Shown here one piece after another: positions 16,182 to 26,575 of a stretch of 64,000 nt of DNA. The position numbers and the translations under genes are program-made. Positions within the stretch are counted from its first letter, which is position 1; each line of letters starts with the position of its first letter. The notes below the pieces were generated by a model. The model had not been told where the DNA came from. It saw nothing but the letters and a program-made list of their open reading frames with translations, and did no database searches. Source of the DNA: Denitratisoma sp. (GTDB taxonomy: Bacteria; Pseudomonadota; Gammaproteobacteria; Burkholderiales; Rhodocyclaceae); the NCBI GenBank assembly GCA_032027165.1, contig JAVSMO010000001.1, forward strand, positions 1,048,878 through 1,112,877, read 5' to 3'.

Positions 16182-18203
16182 TCAAGCCGTGCGGCTGAAA
16201 TCCGGTTTGCGGCCTTCCTGGAAGGCGCCGATGCCCTCGCGTGCGGCGGCGGTGAGGGCGCTGGCGCCGAAGGCGCGGTAGCCGATCTCCAGAGCCTCGT
16301 CGAGGGTACCAGCCTGCGCGGCATCGCGCACAGCCTTTTCCAGAATTCCCAGGATTTCCTTCGACAGCGGCTGGCCACTGGCGGCGGCAGGCTCGATCTT
16401 CTCCGGCGGCGACAGCGCCACGGCGCCACGGGCGATGGGCGATGGCTGGCCGGCCAGCGCCTGCACCCGCGCCACGGCGGCCGCGATCAGGCCGGGCAGG
16501 TCGTCGGCGAGGGTGTCCACCACGCCGAGTTTGTGGGCTTCGGCGGCCTTGAGCTTCTCGGCGCGGCGCAGCATGCCATGGAAGGTCGCGGCGGCCTGCG
16601 GCCAACGGCGGTAGGGCACGACCATGGCGCCGATGCCCGGCACGATGCCGAGCGTGATCTCCGGCAGCTGCATCCAGGCGTCCTTCACGGCGACGATGCC
16701 GTGGCAGCGCATGGCCAGCTCCAGTCCGCCGCCCAGCGCCATGCCGTTGAGCGCGGCGACCACCGGCTTCCGCATGGCGTCGAGGTGCACCAGCAGGCGC
16801 GAGCAGTCGCGCGCGTACTGCGTCGCCGCCTTGGCGTCGCCGAGCATGGAGGGGAAGCGGCCGATGTCGGCGCCGGCGCAGAAGGCGCGCGCACCGTAGC
16901 CGGTGAGGACGAAGCCCTTGACCTTCGGATCGTTCTCGAACTTGCGGATGACGGCAAGCACCTCGTCGGTCAGCTCGTCGTGCAGGGCGTTCATCGCCTC
17001 GGGGCGGCGCAGCGTGATGATTTTGATGACGCCGTCGCCATCGTTAACCTCGTCCACGAGAACATGGCGCCAGAAGTCCTGGTAGGCGGCGTAGGGCCGC
17101 TGCGGCCAGGGCATGCCGGGGCGCTCTCTGCCCAGGCGCTGCAGGATGCGGCCGGCTTCCGGTTCGCCGAGGTCGCGCATCAGCTCGAGCGGGCCCTTCT
17201 TGAAGCCCAGCGCCGTGCGGCAGCCGAGGTCGAGGTCGGCCGGCTCGCCGATGCCGCGGTCGAGGATGTCCACCGACTGCGAGAAGAGGATGCCGAGCAG
17301 GCGGTCGCGGATCGCCGCCTTCGTCTCCGGCGCGACGTCGACCTTCTTGCCGGGCGGCACGGTGACCCAGGTGTCCACCGAGCGGAAGATCGGGGCCGGG
17401 GTGTAGTGCGCGCCTTCCTCCTCGGCCTGCAGGGTGTTGGTCTCGGTGATGATCGGATTGCCGCGGGCGAGGTTGAGCACGAAGAAGGGGCCGGCGTGCA
17501 CGAATTCCGCGGCCACGCTGTCGACCTCGGCGGCGGTGGCGCGGTCGAGCAGCAGGGCCGCCTCGTTGCACCAGTTGTCGAAGATGCGGTCGAGCATGAA
17601 GCAGACGGCGTCCGAGGTGACCAGCGGCACCTTGCCGGTGATGCAGAACAGCCAGCGCAGATAGTCGACCACCGCCGGGTCGGTCTTCTCCCAGGCGATG
17701 ACTTCCACTGCCGGGTTGCGCCAGGCCGGCGCGAAGAAATGCGTGACGGTGGCGCGGCCCTTGTGCTTGAGCTCCGAAAAGATGCGTTCGGCCGGCAGCG
17801 AGCTGGTGTTGGAGGTGATGAGGGCATCCGGCCGCACGATGCCTTCGACCTGGGCGAAGATGCGGCGCTTGAGCGGCAGGTTCTCGGTGGCGGCTTCGAT
17901 CACCCAGTCGCAGTCGGCGAGTTGCGCGTAGTCCGTCGTGCCGGCGATGTTGGCGACAACGGCTGAAGCCTGCGCCTCGCCCATCTTGCCGCGGGCGACG
18001 GCCTTTTTGGCGTAGTCCTGGCAGCGCTGCAGGGCCTTGTCGATGGCGGACTGATTCACGTCGACCAGCGTCAGGCGGATCTGCGGCAGGGCGCTTTTCA
18101 GGTAGTAGCCGATGTCCGGGCCGATGGTGCCGGCGCCGATGATGGCGACGTGCTTCGGCAGGGGGCGGGCGGGTGTGTGCAGGAGCGGGTTCTGTGTCGT
18201 CAT
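16182..18203 (-). CDS. 3-hydroxyacyl-CoA dehydrogenase / enoyl-CoA hydratase fusion (indoleacetate pathway)
   Basis: A 673-residue bifunctional enzyme. Residues about 15-310 are a 3-hydroxyacyl-CoA dehydrogenase (NAD-binding VAIIGAGTIGPDIGYYL, catalytic His in VTHFFAPAW). Residues about 395-650 are a crotonase, with oxyanion-hole sequence ARAFCAGADIGRF and both catalytic Glu residues (GGGLEL and QLPEIT). The order dehydrogenase-then-hydratase is the reverse of FadB/FadJ. Known: a hydratase/dehydrogenase fusion is among the proteins induced by indoleacetate in Azoarcus evansii. Inference: it hydrates 2-aminocinnamoyl-CoA and oxidises the alcohol to 2-aminobenzoylacetyl-CoA, the thiolase substrate. 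It is the last gene of the long operon, four bases after the CoA-transferase gene. Confidence 0.85.
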   Translation of the reverse strand: MTTQNPLLHTPARPLPKHVAIIGAGTIGPDIGYYLKSALPQIRLTLVDVNQSAIDKALQRCQDYAKKAVARGKMGEAQASAVVANIAGTTDYAQLADCDWVIEAATENLPLKRRIFAQVEGIVRPDALITSNTSSLPAERIFSELKHKGRATVTHFFAPAWRNPAVEVIAWEKTDPAVVDYLRWLFCITGKVPLVTSDAVCFMLDRIFDNWCNEAALLLDRATAAEVDSVAAEFVHAGPFFVLNLARGNPIITETNTLQAEEEGAHYTPAPIFRSVDTWVTVPPGKKVDVAPETKAAIRDRLLGILFSQSVDILDRGIGEPADLDLGCRTALGFKKGPLELMRDLGEPEAGRILQRLGRERPGMPWPQRPYAAYQDFWRHVLVDEVNDGDGVIKIITLRRPEAMNALHDELTDEVLAVIRKFENDPKVKGFVLTGYGARAFCAGADIGRFPSMLGDAKAATQYARDCSRLLVHLDAMRKPVVAALNGMALGGGLELAMRCHGIVAVKDAWMQLPEITLGIVPGIGAMVVPYRRWPQAAATFHGMLRRAEKLKAAEAHKLGVVDTLADDLPGLIAAAVARVQALAGQPSPIARGAVALSPPEKIEPAAASGQPLSKEILGILEKAVRDAAQAGTLDEALEIGYRAFGASALTAAAREGIGAFQEGRKPDFSRTA

Positions 18204-18207
18204 GGTT

Positions 18208-19398
18208 CTAGGCGATGATGCGTTCTTGTTCGAGGCGGGCGATCTCGTTGTCGGCGCAGCCGGCTTCCTTCAGCACGGCGCGGGTGTGCTCGCCGTACTT
18301 CGGCGGAAAAGTCAGTTCCTGCGGCACGGCGGGCAGGTCCACCGCCATCGGCTGCATGTGCACCTGCTTGCCGCCGGGCATGCGCGTCAAAGTCAGCTTG
18401 CGCGAGACGGCGTCCATGTTGCGCACGGCGGGGATGTCGTGGATCGGCGCGTGCGGGATGGTGGCCTGGCGGAAGTCCGCGGCGATCTCCGCCGTGGCGT
18501 ATTTGCGCGTCTCCGCCGCCATGTCGCGGTGGATGGCCTCGCGCTCCTGGTGGCGCCCTTCGTTGGTGGCGCGCGCCAGCGAGCCGATCGAGGCGAACTT
18601 CGGAATCTCGGTCAGGCGCTTCCACTGCACGTCGCTGCCGATGGCCATGTAGATGAAACCATCCAATGTCGGATAGACGTTGGTCGGGATGAACTTGCGG
18701 TGCTCGTTGCCGCAGCGGGTGATCTCGTTCGGCTGGCAGTCGAAGTCGAGCAGCGGCAGGGTGGTGATCAGCCAGGAGGCGGCCGCCTGCAGCATGGAGA
18801 CGTCGATGCGCATGCCCTTGCCGGTCTCGGCGCGTTCGGCCAGCGCCAGCATGACGTTGGCGTACACCTCGTCGCCGGCCTTGAGGTCGACCAGCGGCAC
18901 GCCGGAGAGCGTCGGCGGGCCGTCGGCCGGGCCGGTCAGCTCCATGTAGCCGGCCATGGCCTGGATCACCGGGTCGTAGCCGGGCGCGTCGGGGTAGTCC
19001 GGCCCCATCGCCGAGATGCCGGCCCAGATCAGGTCCGGCTTGGCGGCGGACAGCGTCTCGTAGTCGATGCCGAGCTGCTTGTAGCGGCGCGGCACGGTGT
19101 TGCAGCAGAAGACGTCGACGTCGAGTTCCACGAGCAGCTTGCGCAAGAGCGCCTGGCCCTGCGGGTCCTTCAGGTTGAGCGCGATGGCTTCCTTGCCGAC
19201 GTTGGGCGCGATGAAGTAGGTGCGGCGGTCGTCGTCGAGCACCTTGCCGCCGATGTAGCGGTTGGGATCGCCCGGCAGGCCGTCGCCGGCCGGCGTCGAC
19301 TCGATGCGGATGACGCGCCAGCCGAGCTGGGCGAAGCGCAGCGTGGCGTAGGGCAGGGACAGCGCCTGCTCCATCGAGAGGACGGTGCGGCGCTTCAT
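18208..19398 (-). CDS. iaaL: Family III CoA-transferase, probable (2-aminophenyl)succinyl-CoA transferase
   Basis: A 396-residue CaiB/BaiF (family III) CoA-transferase. The start ATG overlaps the stop of the molybdenum subunit; the longer open frame upstream is a shadow. Asp171 ([15 protein letters not shown]) aligns with the aspartate that forms the acyl-aspartyl anhydride in this family. GRGQ-type sequence is present as [14 protein letters not shown]. Known: IaaL of Aromatoleum aromaticum is a family III phenylsuccinyl-CoA transferase in the indoleacetate operon. Inference: it moves CoA between the two carboxyls of aminophenylsuccinate, setting up the B12 mutase reaction. The family is certain; the substrate is inferred from context. 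Confidence 0.82.
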   Translation of the reverse strand: MKRRTVLSMEQALSLPYATLRFAQLGWRVIRIESTPAGDGLPGDPNRYIGGKVLDDDRRTYFIAPNVGKEAIALNLKDPQGQALLRKLLVELDVDVFCCNTVPRRYKQLGIDYETLSAAKPDLIWAGISAMGPDYPDAPGYDPVIQAMAGYMELTGPADGPPTLSGVPLVDLKAGDEVYANVMLALAERAETGKGMRIDVSMLQAAASWLITTLPLLDFDCQPNEITRCGNEHRKFIPTNVYPTLDGFIYMAIGSDVQWKRLTEIPKFASIGSLARATNEGRHQEREAIHRDMAAETRKYATAEIAADFRQATIPHAPIHDIPAVRNMDAVSRKLTLTRMPGGKQVHMQPMAVDLPAVPQELTFPPKYGEHTRAVLKEAGCADNEIARLEQERIIA

Positions 19399-21773
19399 GC
19401 TGCGGCTTTCTCCTTGGCGGCGTGGAGTGCCCGGTAAACCTTCTCCGGCGTGAACGGCAACGCCATGATGCGCACGCCGGTGGCGTTGTGGATGGCGTTG
19501 GCGGTGGCCGCGGCGATGCAGATCGCCGGCGCCTCGCCGACGCCCTTGGCGCCCTGGGGGCCCTCGCCGTCCATGGTCTCGATGAAGCGCACGTCCATCT
19601 CGGGGATTTCCGGCGCGGTGACCAGCTTGTAGTCGCGGAAGCCGGGGTTCCTCACCACGCCGTTCTCGACCATCAGCTCCTCGGTCAGCGCGTAGCCCTG
19701 GCCCATGACGATGCCGCCCTCGATCTGCCCTTCGAGGCCGAGGCGGTTGAGGATGCGCCCGACGTCGTGGGCGCCGGTGACCTTGAGCAGCCGCACGATG
19801 CCGGTGTCGGTGTCCACCTCGACTTCGACCACCTGCGTCGCCCAGGCATAGGCGGCTGAGACGTCGCCCTTGAAGTGCTTGTCCTGGTGCTTGGAGGGCG
19901 GCTCGTAGTAGAAGGAGGTCATCACCAGCTCGGCCTTGTCGCTGAAGTGCAGCTGGCGCAGCAGCTTGGCCAGGGTCATCACCACAGTGCCGTTCTTCGC
20001 CTCGACGATGTGGCCGGCGCGCAGGTCGAGGTCGGCCGCGTCGAGGCCGGCCATCTTGGCGGCGGCGTCGAGGATCTTGCCGCGCGCCTTGCGCGCCGCA
20101 CCGATCGCCGAGTTGCCGGCGATGAAGGTGGTGCGCGAGGCGTGCACGCCGACGTCCCACGGCGTGATCTCGGTGTCGTTGTTGACGACGCGCACGGCGG
20201 AGAGCGGCACGCCGAGCTCCTCGCAGACCAGCTGGGCCAGCACCGTCTCCGAGCCCTGGCCGATCTCGGAGGCGCCGGTGATCAGCGTCACCGAGCCGAA
20301 GTCGTCCATCTTGAGGATGGTGCCGCAGCCGTCCGACGGGTAGATCTTGGCGCCGCCGCCGACGTGCAGCATGGAGGCCATGCCGATGCCGCGCTTGAAG
20401 CGGCCGGGCTTGGCCTTGTCGGCCTCGTTGGCCTTGAACCTGGCGAGGAAACCGCTCGCCTCGGCGGCGGTGGTCAGGCACTCCTTGAAGCCGCAGCTCT
20501 TGAAGTGCATGCCCTGCGGCGTCACCTCGCCGGGGTCCTGGGCGTTCTTCAGGCGGAATGCCAGCGGGTCCATGCCGATCGCCGCCGCCATCATGTCCAT
20601 GTGCTGCTCGACGGCGAAGGTGGCCTGCAGGTTGCCGTAGCCGCGGAAGGAGCCGGCGTAGGGGTTGTTCGTGTACACCGCCTTGGTGTGGTAGAGGCAG
20701 TGCGGCACGCGGTAGAGCGAAGAGATGGTCTGCATCATGACGAAGGGCGTCGTCGCCCCCCACGAGGTGTACGCGCCGTTGTCGTGCAGCGTGCTCACCG
20801 TGCGGAAGGTCAGCGTGCCGTCCTTCTTGCAGCCCGAGCGCAGGGTGAGGATCACCGGCTGGCGCGTCGGCGAGGCGAGGAACTCCTCCTCGCGCGTGAA
20901 CACCAGCTTGACCGGGCGTCCGGTGGCCTTGGCGAGGAACACCGCGATCGGCTCGAAGGGATAGATGTCGAGCTTGGAGCCGAAGCCGCCGCCGATGGGC
21001 GGCTGGATGATGCGGATGCGCGCCGGGTCCATGTTGAGGATCTCGGCGAACTCGCGCTTGTGCAGGAAGGGCACCTGGGTGTTGGAGTACATCAGCAGGT
21101 TCCCGGAGGGATCGAACTCGGCGATGATGCCGGACACCCCCATGCAGCAGTGCGTGACGTAGTGCAGGTGGAAGGTGTCCTCGAACACCACGTCGGACTC
21201 GCGCTCGCCTGCCGCCACGTCGCCCTGCTCGTAGTCGAAGGTCATGGCGATGTTGTCGGGCTTGCCGCGGTAGGCGATGCCCTGCGCCTGCTTGAGGTGG
21301 TCGTGCTTGGCCGTCGCGCCGTGCGGCTCGGGATGGATCAGCGGCGCGTCCGGCTTGAGCGAGTCGTTCGGGTCGGAGAGGACCGGCAGGTCCTCGTACT
21401 CGACCCTGATCAGCTTCAGCGCCGCCTCGGCGATGGCCTCGGTCTCGGCGGCCACCGCGGCGATTTCGTCGCGCAGGCTGCGCACGCGATCGGTCTTCAG
21501 CGGGAAGTGGTCCTTGGCGACGCCGATCGGGCGCTGGTAGGGCACGTCGGCGGCGGTGATGACGGCGTGCACGCCGGGCAGCGCCTTCGCCGCCGCGGTG
21601 TCGATCGACTTGATCTTCGCGTGCACGCGCGCCGAGCGCAGGATCTTGCCGTAGAGCTGGCCCTGCACGTCGAGGTCCTGGATGTAGCGGGTCTTGCCGC
21701 CGGCCTTCTCGGGCGCGTCGAGCTTGGTGATGCGCTTGCCGATCAGCGAGTCTTTCTGGATGGCTTCAGGCAT
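19395..21773 (-). CDS. Molybdenum hydroxylase large subunit (xanthine oxidase family)
   Basis: A 792-residue molybdopterin-binding subunit. The N-terminal a/b-hammerhead ([20 protein letters not shown]) is followed by the molybdenum domain, with [17 protein letters not shown], a [16 protein letters not shown] loop and the conserved catalytic Glu at about residue 747 (KGVGEAPAI). It forms an operon with the 2Fe-2S and FAD subunits. Known: this family inserts water-derived oxygen into heterocycles; an induced enzyme of this type hydroxylates the indole ring of indoleacetate at C-2. Inference: hydroxylation of indoleacetyl-CoA or indoleacetate to the 2-oxo form. A 4-hydroxybenzoyl-CoA reductase role is less likely (see the FAD subunit). 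Confidence 0.88.
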   Translation of the reverse strand: MPEAIQKDSLIGKRITKLDAPEKAGGKTRYIQDLDVQGQLYGKILRSARVHAKIKSIDTAAAKALPGVHAVITAADVPYQRPIGVAKDHFPLKTDRVRSLRDEIAAVAAETEAIAEAALKLIRVEYEDLPVLSDPNDSLKPDAPLIHPEPHGATAKHDHLKQAQGIAYRGKPDNIAMTFDYEQGDVAAGERESDVVFEDTFHLHYVTHCCMGVSGIIAEFDPSGNLLMYSNTQVPFLHKREFAEILNMDPARIRIIQPPIGGGFGSKLDIYPFEPIAVFLAKATGRPVKLVFTREEEFLASPTRQPVILTLRSGCKKDGTLTFRTVSTLHDNGAYTSWGATTPFVMMQTISSLYRVPHCLYHTKAVYTNNPYAGSFRGYGNLQATFAVEQHMDMMAAAIGMDPLAFRLKNAQDPGEVTPQGMHFKSCGFKECLTTAAEASGFLARFKANEADKAKPGRFKRGIGMASMLHVGGGAKIYPSDGCGTILKMDDFGSVTLITGASEIGQGSETVLAQLVCEELGVPLSAVRVVNNDTEITPWDVGVHASRTTFIAGNSAIGAARKARGKILDAAAKMAGLDAADLDLRAGHIVEAKNGTVVMTLAKLLRQLHFSDKAELVMTSFYYEPPSKHQDKHFKGDVSAAYAWATQVVEVEVDTDTGIVRLLKVTGAHDVGRILNRLGLEGQIEGGIVMGQGYALTEELMVENGVVRNPGFRDYKLVTAPEIPEMDVRFIETMDGEGPQGAKGVGEAPAICIAAATANAIHNATGVRIMALPFTPEKVYRALHAAKEKAAA

Positions 21774-21776
21774 GGC

Positions 21777-22241
21777 TTACTCCTTGGTCGCCGCTTCGAT
21801 GGCGTCGATGATCTTGACGTAGCCGGTGCAGCGGCACAGGTTGCCCTCGATGCCGCGCTGGATCTCCTCGCGGCTCGGGTGCGGGTTCTTTTCCAGCAGC
21901 TGGCGCGCCTGCATGACCATGCCCGGCGTGCAGAAGCCGCACTGCACGGCGCCGGCATCGACGAAGGCTTTCTCGATCCTGCGGCCGAGCGGGTCGTCGG
22001 CGAGGCCCTCGACGGTGGTGACCTGGCGGCCGTCGCACTCGACGGCAAAGAGCAGGCAGGAATTCAGCGAGACGCCGTCGAGGATGATGGTGCAGGCGCC
22101 GCACTCACCCTCGCCGCAGCCGTACTTGGTGCCGGTCAGGCCGGCGACGTTGCGGATCATCTCGAGGGCACTCATCTGCACCGGCACCGTCACGCGGGTC
22201 GGCACGCCGTTGAGGGTGAAGTTAATGGTTTGCTGAGACAT
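21777..22241 (-). CDS. Molybdenum hydroxylase 2Fe-2S subunit
   Basis: A 154-residue protein with both [2Fe-2S] domains of the family. The N-terminal plant-ferredoxin-type domain has YGCGEGECGACTIILDG with a fourth Cys in SLNSCLLFAVEC. The C-terminal four-helix domain has CGFCTPGMVMQ and CRCTGYVKII. It overlaps the FAD-subunit gene by 20 bases and ends three bases before the large-subunit gene, so translation is coupled. It carries electrons from the molybdenum site towards FAD or an external acceptor. Confidence 0.93.
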   Translation of the reverse strand: MSQQTINFTLNGVPTRVTVPVQMSALEMIRNVAGLTGTKYGCGEGECGACTIILDGVSLNSCLLFAVECDGRQVTTVEGLADDPLGRRIEKAFVDAGAVQCGFCTPGMVMQARQLLEKNPHPSREEIQRGIEGNLCRCTGYVKIIDAIEAATKE

Positions 22242-23094
22242 CTTCGAGGATCCTCTTCGTCATGTTGTGGATCATCTCCTTGCGGTACCAGGCGCTGGCG
22301 CGCACGTCGGAGATGGGATGCACTTCGTCCTGCGCCGCTTTCGCGGCGGCGGCGATGGTGGCGGCGTCGAGCTTCTTGCCCTCCAGCGCCTCCTCGGTGG
22401 CGCAGCCGCACACCGGCGTCGGCGCGACGGCGCCGAAGGCGACGCGCACCTGGGAGAACTTGCCGTCCTTCAGCACGCCGCCGACGCCGATGGAGATCGC
22501 CGAGATGTCGAGGGCGGGGCGGGTGCCGAACTTGTGGAAGCGGGCGACGAAACCCTGCGGCGGGATCGGCACGCGCACGGCGGTGAGCAGCTCGGCCGGC
22601 GCAATGCGCGTCTTGCCCGGGCCGACGAAGAACTCCGGCAGCGGCATGCTGCGGCGGAACAGCTTGTCGTCGGGCTTGGAGGCCAGCTCGACGCTGGCGC
22701 CCAGCACCATCAGCGGCACCAGGGTGTCGCCGGCTGGCGAGGCGTTGCAGATGTTGCCGCCGACGGTGCCGGCGTTGCGGATCTGGTCGCTGGCGAAATG
22801 GTCGCCGGCCGAGACGAGCAGCGGCAGGTGCTCGCGCACCAGCGGATGCGCCATCATCTCGCTGATGGTGGTCAGCGCGCCGATGCGGATCTCGTCGCCC
22901 TCGCGGACGATGCCGCGCAGCTCGGGGATGCGGCGGATGTTCATCAGCGTGCGCTTGAACTTCACGCGGCCGGCGTGCGATTGCGGCATCAGGTCGGTGC
23001 CGCCGGCGAGGATGGTCACCTCGCCGAGTTCCTGCAGCTGCACCACGGCCTGCTCCAGGCTGGTGGGCGCCACGTAATTGTCGAGTGCTGTCAT
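22222..23094 (-). CDS. Molybdenum hydroxylase FAD-binding subunit
   Basis: A 290-residue CoxM/HcrB-type flavoprotein. The FAD pyrophosphate site is ILAGGTDLMPQ and the second FAD loop is TVGGNICNASPAGD, ending with a CO-dehydrogenase-flavoprotein-like C-terminal domain. It lacks the roughly 40-residue insertion carrying a [4Fe-4S] cluster that marks 4-hydroxybenzoyl-CoA reductase. The electrons should therefore flow outward from the molybdenum site (hydroxylase direction). It lies 12 bases after the mutase large-subunit gene, in the same operon. Confidence 0.9.
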   Translation of the reverse strand: MTALDNYVAPTSLEQAVVQLQELGEVTILAGGTDLMPQSHAGRVKFKRTLMNIRRIPELRGIVREGDEIRIGALTTISEMMAHPLVREHLPLLVSAGDHFASDQIRNAGTVGGNICNASPAGDTLVPLMVLGASVELASKPDDKLFRRSMPLPEFFVGPGKTRIAPAELLTAVRVPIPPQGFVARFHKFGTRPALDISAISIGVGGVLKDGKFSQVRVAFGAVAPTPVCGCATEEALEGKKLDAATIAAAAKAAQDEVHPISDVRASAWYRKEMIHNMTKRILEDVSANH

Positions 23095-23106
23095 GCTTCT
23101 TCCTTC

Positions 23107-24716
23107 TTAAAAGCGGATCGGTTCCTGGTAGCGGCCGAAGATCTTCACCATCTCCTGGGTCATCTCGCCGACCGTGGCGTAGGCCTTGACGGCTTCCACC
23201 AGGGCCGGCATGACGTTGCGTCCTGCCGAGGCATCGGCCGACAGGCGCGCCAGCGCCTGGCTCACTTTGGCCGGGTCGCGCTCGGCGCGAATCTTGTCGA
23301 GGCCGGCGATCTGCACCCGCGTGTCCTCCTCGTTGTAGGGGTGGAACTCGACGGGATGCTCTTCTTCCTTTTCGTTGCGGTAGCAGTTGACGCCGACCTT
23401 GCGGAACTTGCCGGACTCGATGTCGCGCTGCATCTTGTAGGCCTGGGCCGAGACCTTGGACTGGATGGCGCCCTCGGAGACCAGCTTGACGATGCCGCCC
23501 TGGGCATCGACCTCGGCCATGATCTCCTCCATCTTCTGCCGCATCTGGTTGGTCATCGTCTCGACGTAGAACGAGCCGCCGAGCGGGTCGACCGTCTCGG
23601 TGAGGCCCATCTCCTCGATGAGCAGCTGCATCGTCCTGAGCGAGATGCGCGCCGAGTACTCGGTGGGGATGGTGTAGGCCTCGTCGTAGGAGCACAGCGC
23701 CATGGTCTGCGTGCCGGAGAGCGCCGAGATCAGCGCGTAGTAGGCGCCGCGCACGATGTTCACCTCGGGCTGCTCGAAGGTCAGCCCGCCGCCGCCGCCG
23801 GCGGCGATCATGCGCAGCCACATAGAGCCGGGCTTCTCGGCGCCGTACTGCTCCTTCATGATCTTCGCCCACAGGCCGCGGCCGGCGCGGAACTTGGCCA
23901 CCTGCTCGAAGATGTTGCCGAAGATGTTGAAGTTGTAGGAGAGGCGGCCGGCGAACTCGTCGACGTGCAGGCCGCGCTTGATGACGTCGTCGGCGTAGGC
24001 CTTGGCGATGCAGAAGGCGTAGGCCATCTCCTGCGCCGGATTCGCGCCGGATTCTCGGATGTGGTACCCGCAGACGGAGACCGGGCTGTACTTTGGCGCG
24101 TGCTCGGCGCAGTACTCGATGGTGTCGCCGACCAGGCGGATGGAGGGCTCGACCGGAAAGATCCAGGTGCCGCGGCCGATGAACTCCTTGAGGATGTCGT
24201 TCTGCGCCGTGCCGCGCAGCTGCTTGACGTCGTAGCCGCGCTTTTCCGCCATCGCCAGGTACATGGCGATGAGGATGGCCGCCGCGCCGTTGATGGTGAG
24301 CGAGACGGTGATCTTGTTGAGGTCGATGCCGTCGAAGGCCACCTCGAAGTCGCGCAAGGTGTCCACCGACATGCCGACGCGGCCGATCTCGCCCTCGGCG
24401 AGCGGGTCGTCGGAGTCGAGGCCGATCTGCGTCGGCAGGTCGAAGGCGACGTTGAGGCCGGTCTGGCCGTTGGCGATGAGGTACTTGAAGCGCTTGTTGG
24501 TGTCGGCCGGGTTGCCGAAACCGGCGTACTGGCGCATGGTCCACGGCTGCTTGCGGTACATCAGCCGGTGGATGCCGCGGGTGAAGGGGTATTCGCCCGG
24601 CTGGCCGAGCATCGACAGGCCGCCGCTCGCCTCGACGTCGGCCGCGGTGTACAGCGGCTTGACCTCGATGCCAGACTCGTTGGTGATCGGCTTAAGATCG
24701 TCTTTGGCGCGGTCGT

Positions 24717-24720
<4 letters not shown>
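23107..24720 (-). CDS. Coenzyme B12-dependent acyl-CoA mutase, large (substrate-binding) subunit
   Basis: A 537-residue methylmalonyl-CoA-mutase-type TIM-barrel subunit without its own B12 domain, which is the next gene. With a gap-free offset of 24, residues known from the Propionibacterium enzyme can be placed. Thr61, Arg63, Tyr65 (WTMRQYAGFG), Thr171, Gln173, Arg183 and His220 match T85, R87, Y89, T195, Q197, R207 and H244. Keeping Tyr and Arg points to a substrate with a free carboxylate and rules out isobutyryl- or hydroxyisobutyryl-CoA mutase. Ser114 is Asn90. Known: a B12 mutase is induced by indoleacetate. Inference: it interconverts (2-aminophenyl)succinyl-CoA and (2-aminobenzyl)malonyl-CoA. 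Confidence 0.85.
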
Positions 24721-25132
<412 letters not shown>

Positions 25133-25136
<4 letters not shown>

Positions 25137-26266
25137 GAGCTGACTTCCTTGGCAATGATGAGTTTCAGGATCTCGCTGGTGCCGCCGCCGATCAGCGTGA
25201 AGCGGACGTCGCGCAGGTAGCGCTGCACCGGGTATTCCATGGCGTAGCCGTAGGAGGCGAGCACGCGGGCGGCCTGGTCGCAGATGCGCGCGGCCGCCTC
25301 GGTGGCGTTGAGCTTGGCCATGGCGGCCTCCTTGTGGTGCGGCCGGCCGGCGTCGCGCAGCCAGGCAGCGTAGTACACCAGATGGCGGGCCGCCTCGAGG
25401 TCGGTGGCCATCTCGGCCAGCTTGAACTGGATGGCCTGGTAGCGGTTGATCGGCTTGCCGAACTGCTTGCGCTCGGCGGCGTAGCGCACTGCCTCGTCGA
25501 GCGCGGCCTGGGCCACGCCGAGGCCCATGGCGCCGGTGATGATGCGGATCTCGGCGAGCGTCTTCCTCAGGTGACCCTCGCCGTCGCCTTCCGCCTGCGA
25601 CAGGCGGTGGCTGTCCGGCACGAAGCACTCGTCGAAGGCGACTTCCGAGGTGGGCAGGGCCCAGACGCCCATCTTGTGGATCTCGCGGCCGACGATGAGT
25701 CCCTTGAAGGATTTCTCGACGAGGAAGATGGTGAGCTTCTTCTCCTCGCCGGCCTTGGCGAAGACGGTGAAGAAGTCGGCCAGCGGCGCCGAGGTGATCC
25801 AGGTCTTCTGGCCGTTGATGACATAGCCGCCGTCGACCTTCTTCGCCGTGGTGGCGATCGAGTCGAGGTCGGAGCCGGCGTTCGGCTCGGTCATGCAGAT
25901 GGCGCCGATCTTCTCGCCGCGCAGGGCCGGCTTGAACAGGCGCTCGAGGATGTCGGCGTTGCCGAGCATGTGCAGGAACTTGGTGCCCATCAGCGACTGC
26001 ATGGCCACCGCGCCGGCGAGCGACATCGAGCCGCGCGCAATTTCGGAAAGAGCAAGGGCGAACTCGGTCAGCGCCAGGCCGGAGCCGCCGACGTCCTCCG
26101 GGTAGCGCATGCCGAAGAAGCCGAGGTCGGCCAGTTCCTGGAAGAGGGCGCGCGGGAAGGCGCGCGCCTCGTCGAGCGCCGCCGCCTGCGGCGCGATGCG
26201 CTCGTCGCAGAAGCGGGCGAAGGTGTCGCGGATTTGTTTTTGTTCGTCTGTGAGGTCGAAATTCAT
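25133..26266 (-). CDS. Acyl-CoA dehydrogenase, probable (2-aminobenzyl)malonyl-CoA dehydrogenase
   Basis: A 377-residue flavoprotein of the acyl-CoA dehydrogenase family. The start is the ATG at 26264-26266; the longer frame runs into the structured spacer. Seen: ICMTEPNAGSDLDS and TWITSAPLADFF (FAD/substrate loops) and ERKQFGKPINRYQAIQFKLA. The usual catalytic Glu of the C-terminal IYEGT motif is Gly361 (LIGGGTSEIL). By eye, the alternative position used in isovaleryl-CoA dehydrogenase is Ile rather than Glu. Known: an acyl-CoA dehydrogenase is in the indoleacetate cluster. Inference: if the substrate is a malonyl-CoA derivative, loss of CO2 replaces alpha-proton removal, so a base is not needed. 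Confidence 0.85.
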
Positions 26267-26291
26267 CTTAGTTTTCCTGAGGGAGTCGCGT

Positions 26292-26393
26292 GCCCGGGTT
26301 GCCGGGTGTCCGATTCCCTCCATGTCCTCCGGAACGGGCTTCGCCTGTTCCTCCCCCTTTAGTTCCGGGAATCGGACACCCGACACCCCGGGC
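26292..26393. repeat. Long inverted repeat 1 in the spacer of the indoleacetate operon
   Basis: Two perfectly complementary 16-base arms (26303-26318 and 26367-26382; CGGGTGTCCGATTCCC on the left) flank a loop that itself can fold (GGAACGGGC ... GCCTGTTCC, 26331-26351). The match continues imperfectly outward to the GCCCGGG/CCCGGGC ends. Together with the second inverted repeat it fills most of the 309-base gap between the hydantoinase B-like and acyl-CoA dehydrogenase genes. I see no gene in this gap. It has no T-run, so it is not a typical terminator; mRNA processing, attenuation or a small palindromic repeat element are options. Confidence 0.8.
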
Positions 26394-26440
26394 CGGATAC
26401 GTCTGCGCTTCCAAACCGTAAAACTGCGCAAGCCTGTCCG

Positions 26441-26546
26441 GATCGGGACGGCGGGGTGTTCTGCGGAGCGAAGTAAAGGAGGAGGCAGCGGCCGCAGGCT
26501 GCTGCCGGGGGACATGAGCGCAGCAGAACACCCCGCCGTCCCGATC
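26441..26546. repeat. Long inverted repeat 2 in the spacer of the indoleacetate operon
   Basis: Two perfect 24-base complementary arms (26441-26464 and 26523-26546; left arm begins GATCGGGACGGCGGGG) enclose 58 bases. These contain a smaller GGCAGC/GCTGCC stem around GGCCGC. Perfect arms of this length are unlikely by chance. The element lies 29 bases beyond the end of the hydantoinase B-like gene and would be transcribed within the operon. Confidence 0.8.
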
Positions 26547-26575
26547 GCGCACCCACCTCGACTCCAGAGAAGATC

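Noticed and set aside
18208..20763. A single 851-residue reading frame across the CoA-transferase and molybdenum subunit
   Set aside because: The N-terminal part is an out-of-frame shadow of the molybdenum subunit; the CoA-transferase fold begins only at 19398.
19395..23094. 4-hydroxybenzoyl-CoA reductase (hcrABC) for the molybdenum enzyme
   Set aside because: The FAD subunit (290 residues) lacks the extra [4Fe-4S] insertion typical of that enzyme, and the operon matches the indoleacetate set.
26267..26575. Small genes in the spacer with the inverted repeats
   Set aside because: Frames here have no start with a ribosome-binding site, and their sequence just mirrors the palindromes.
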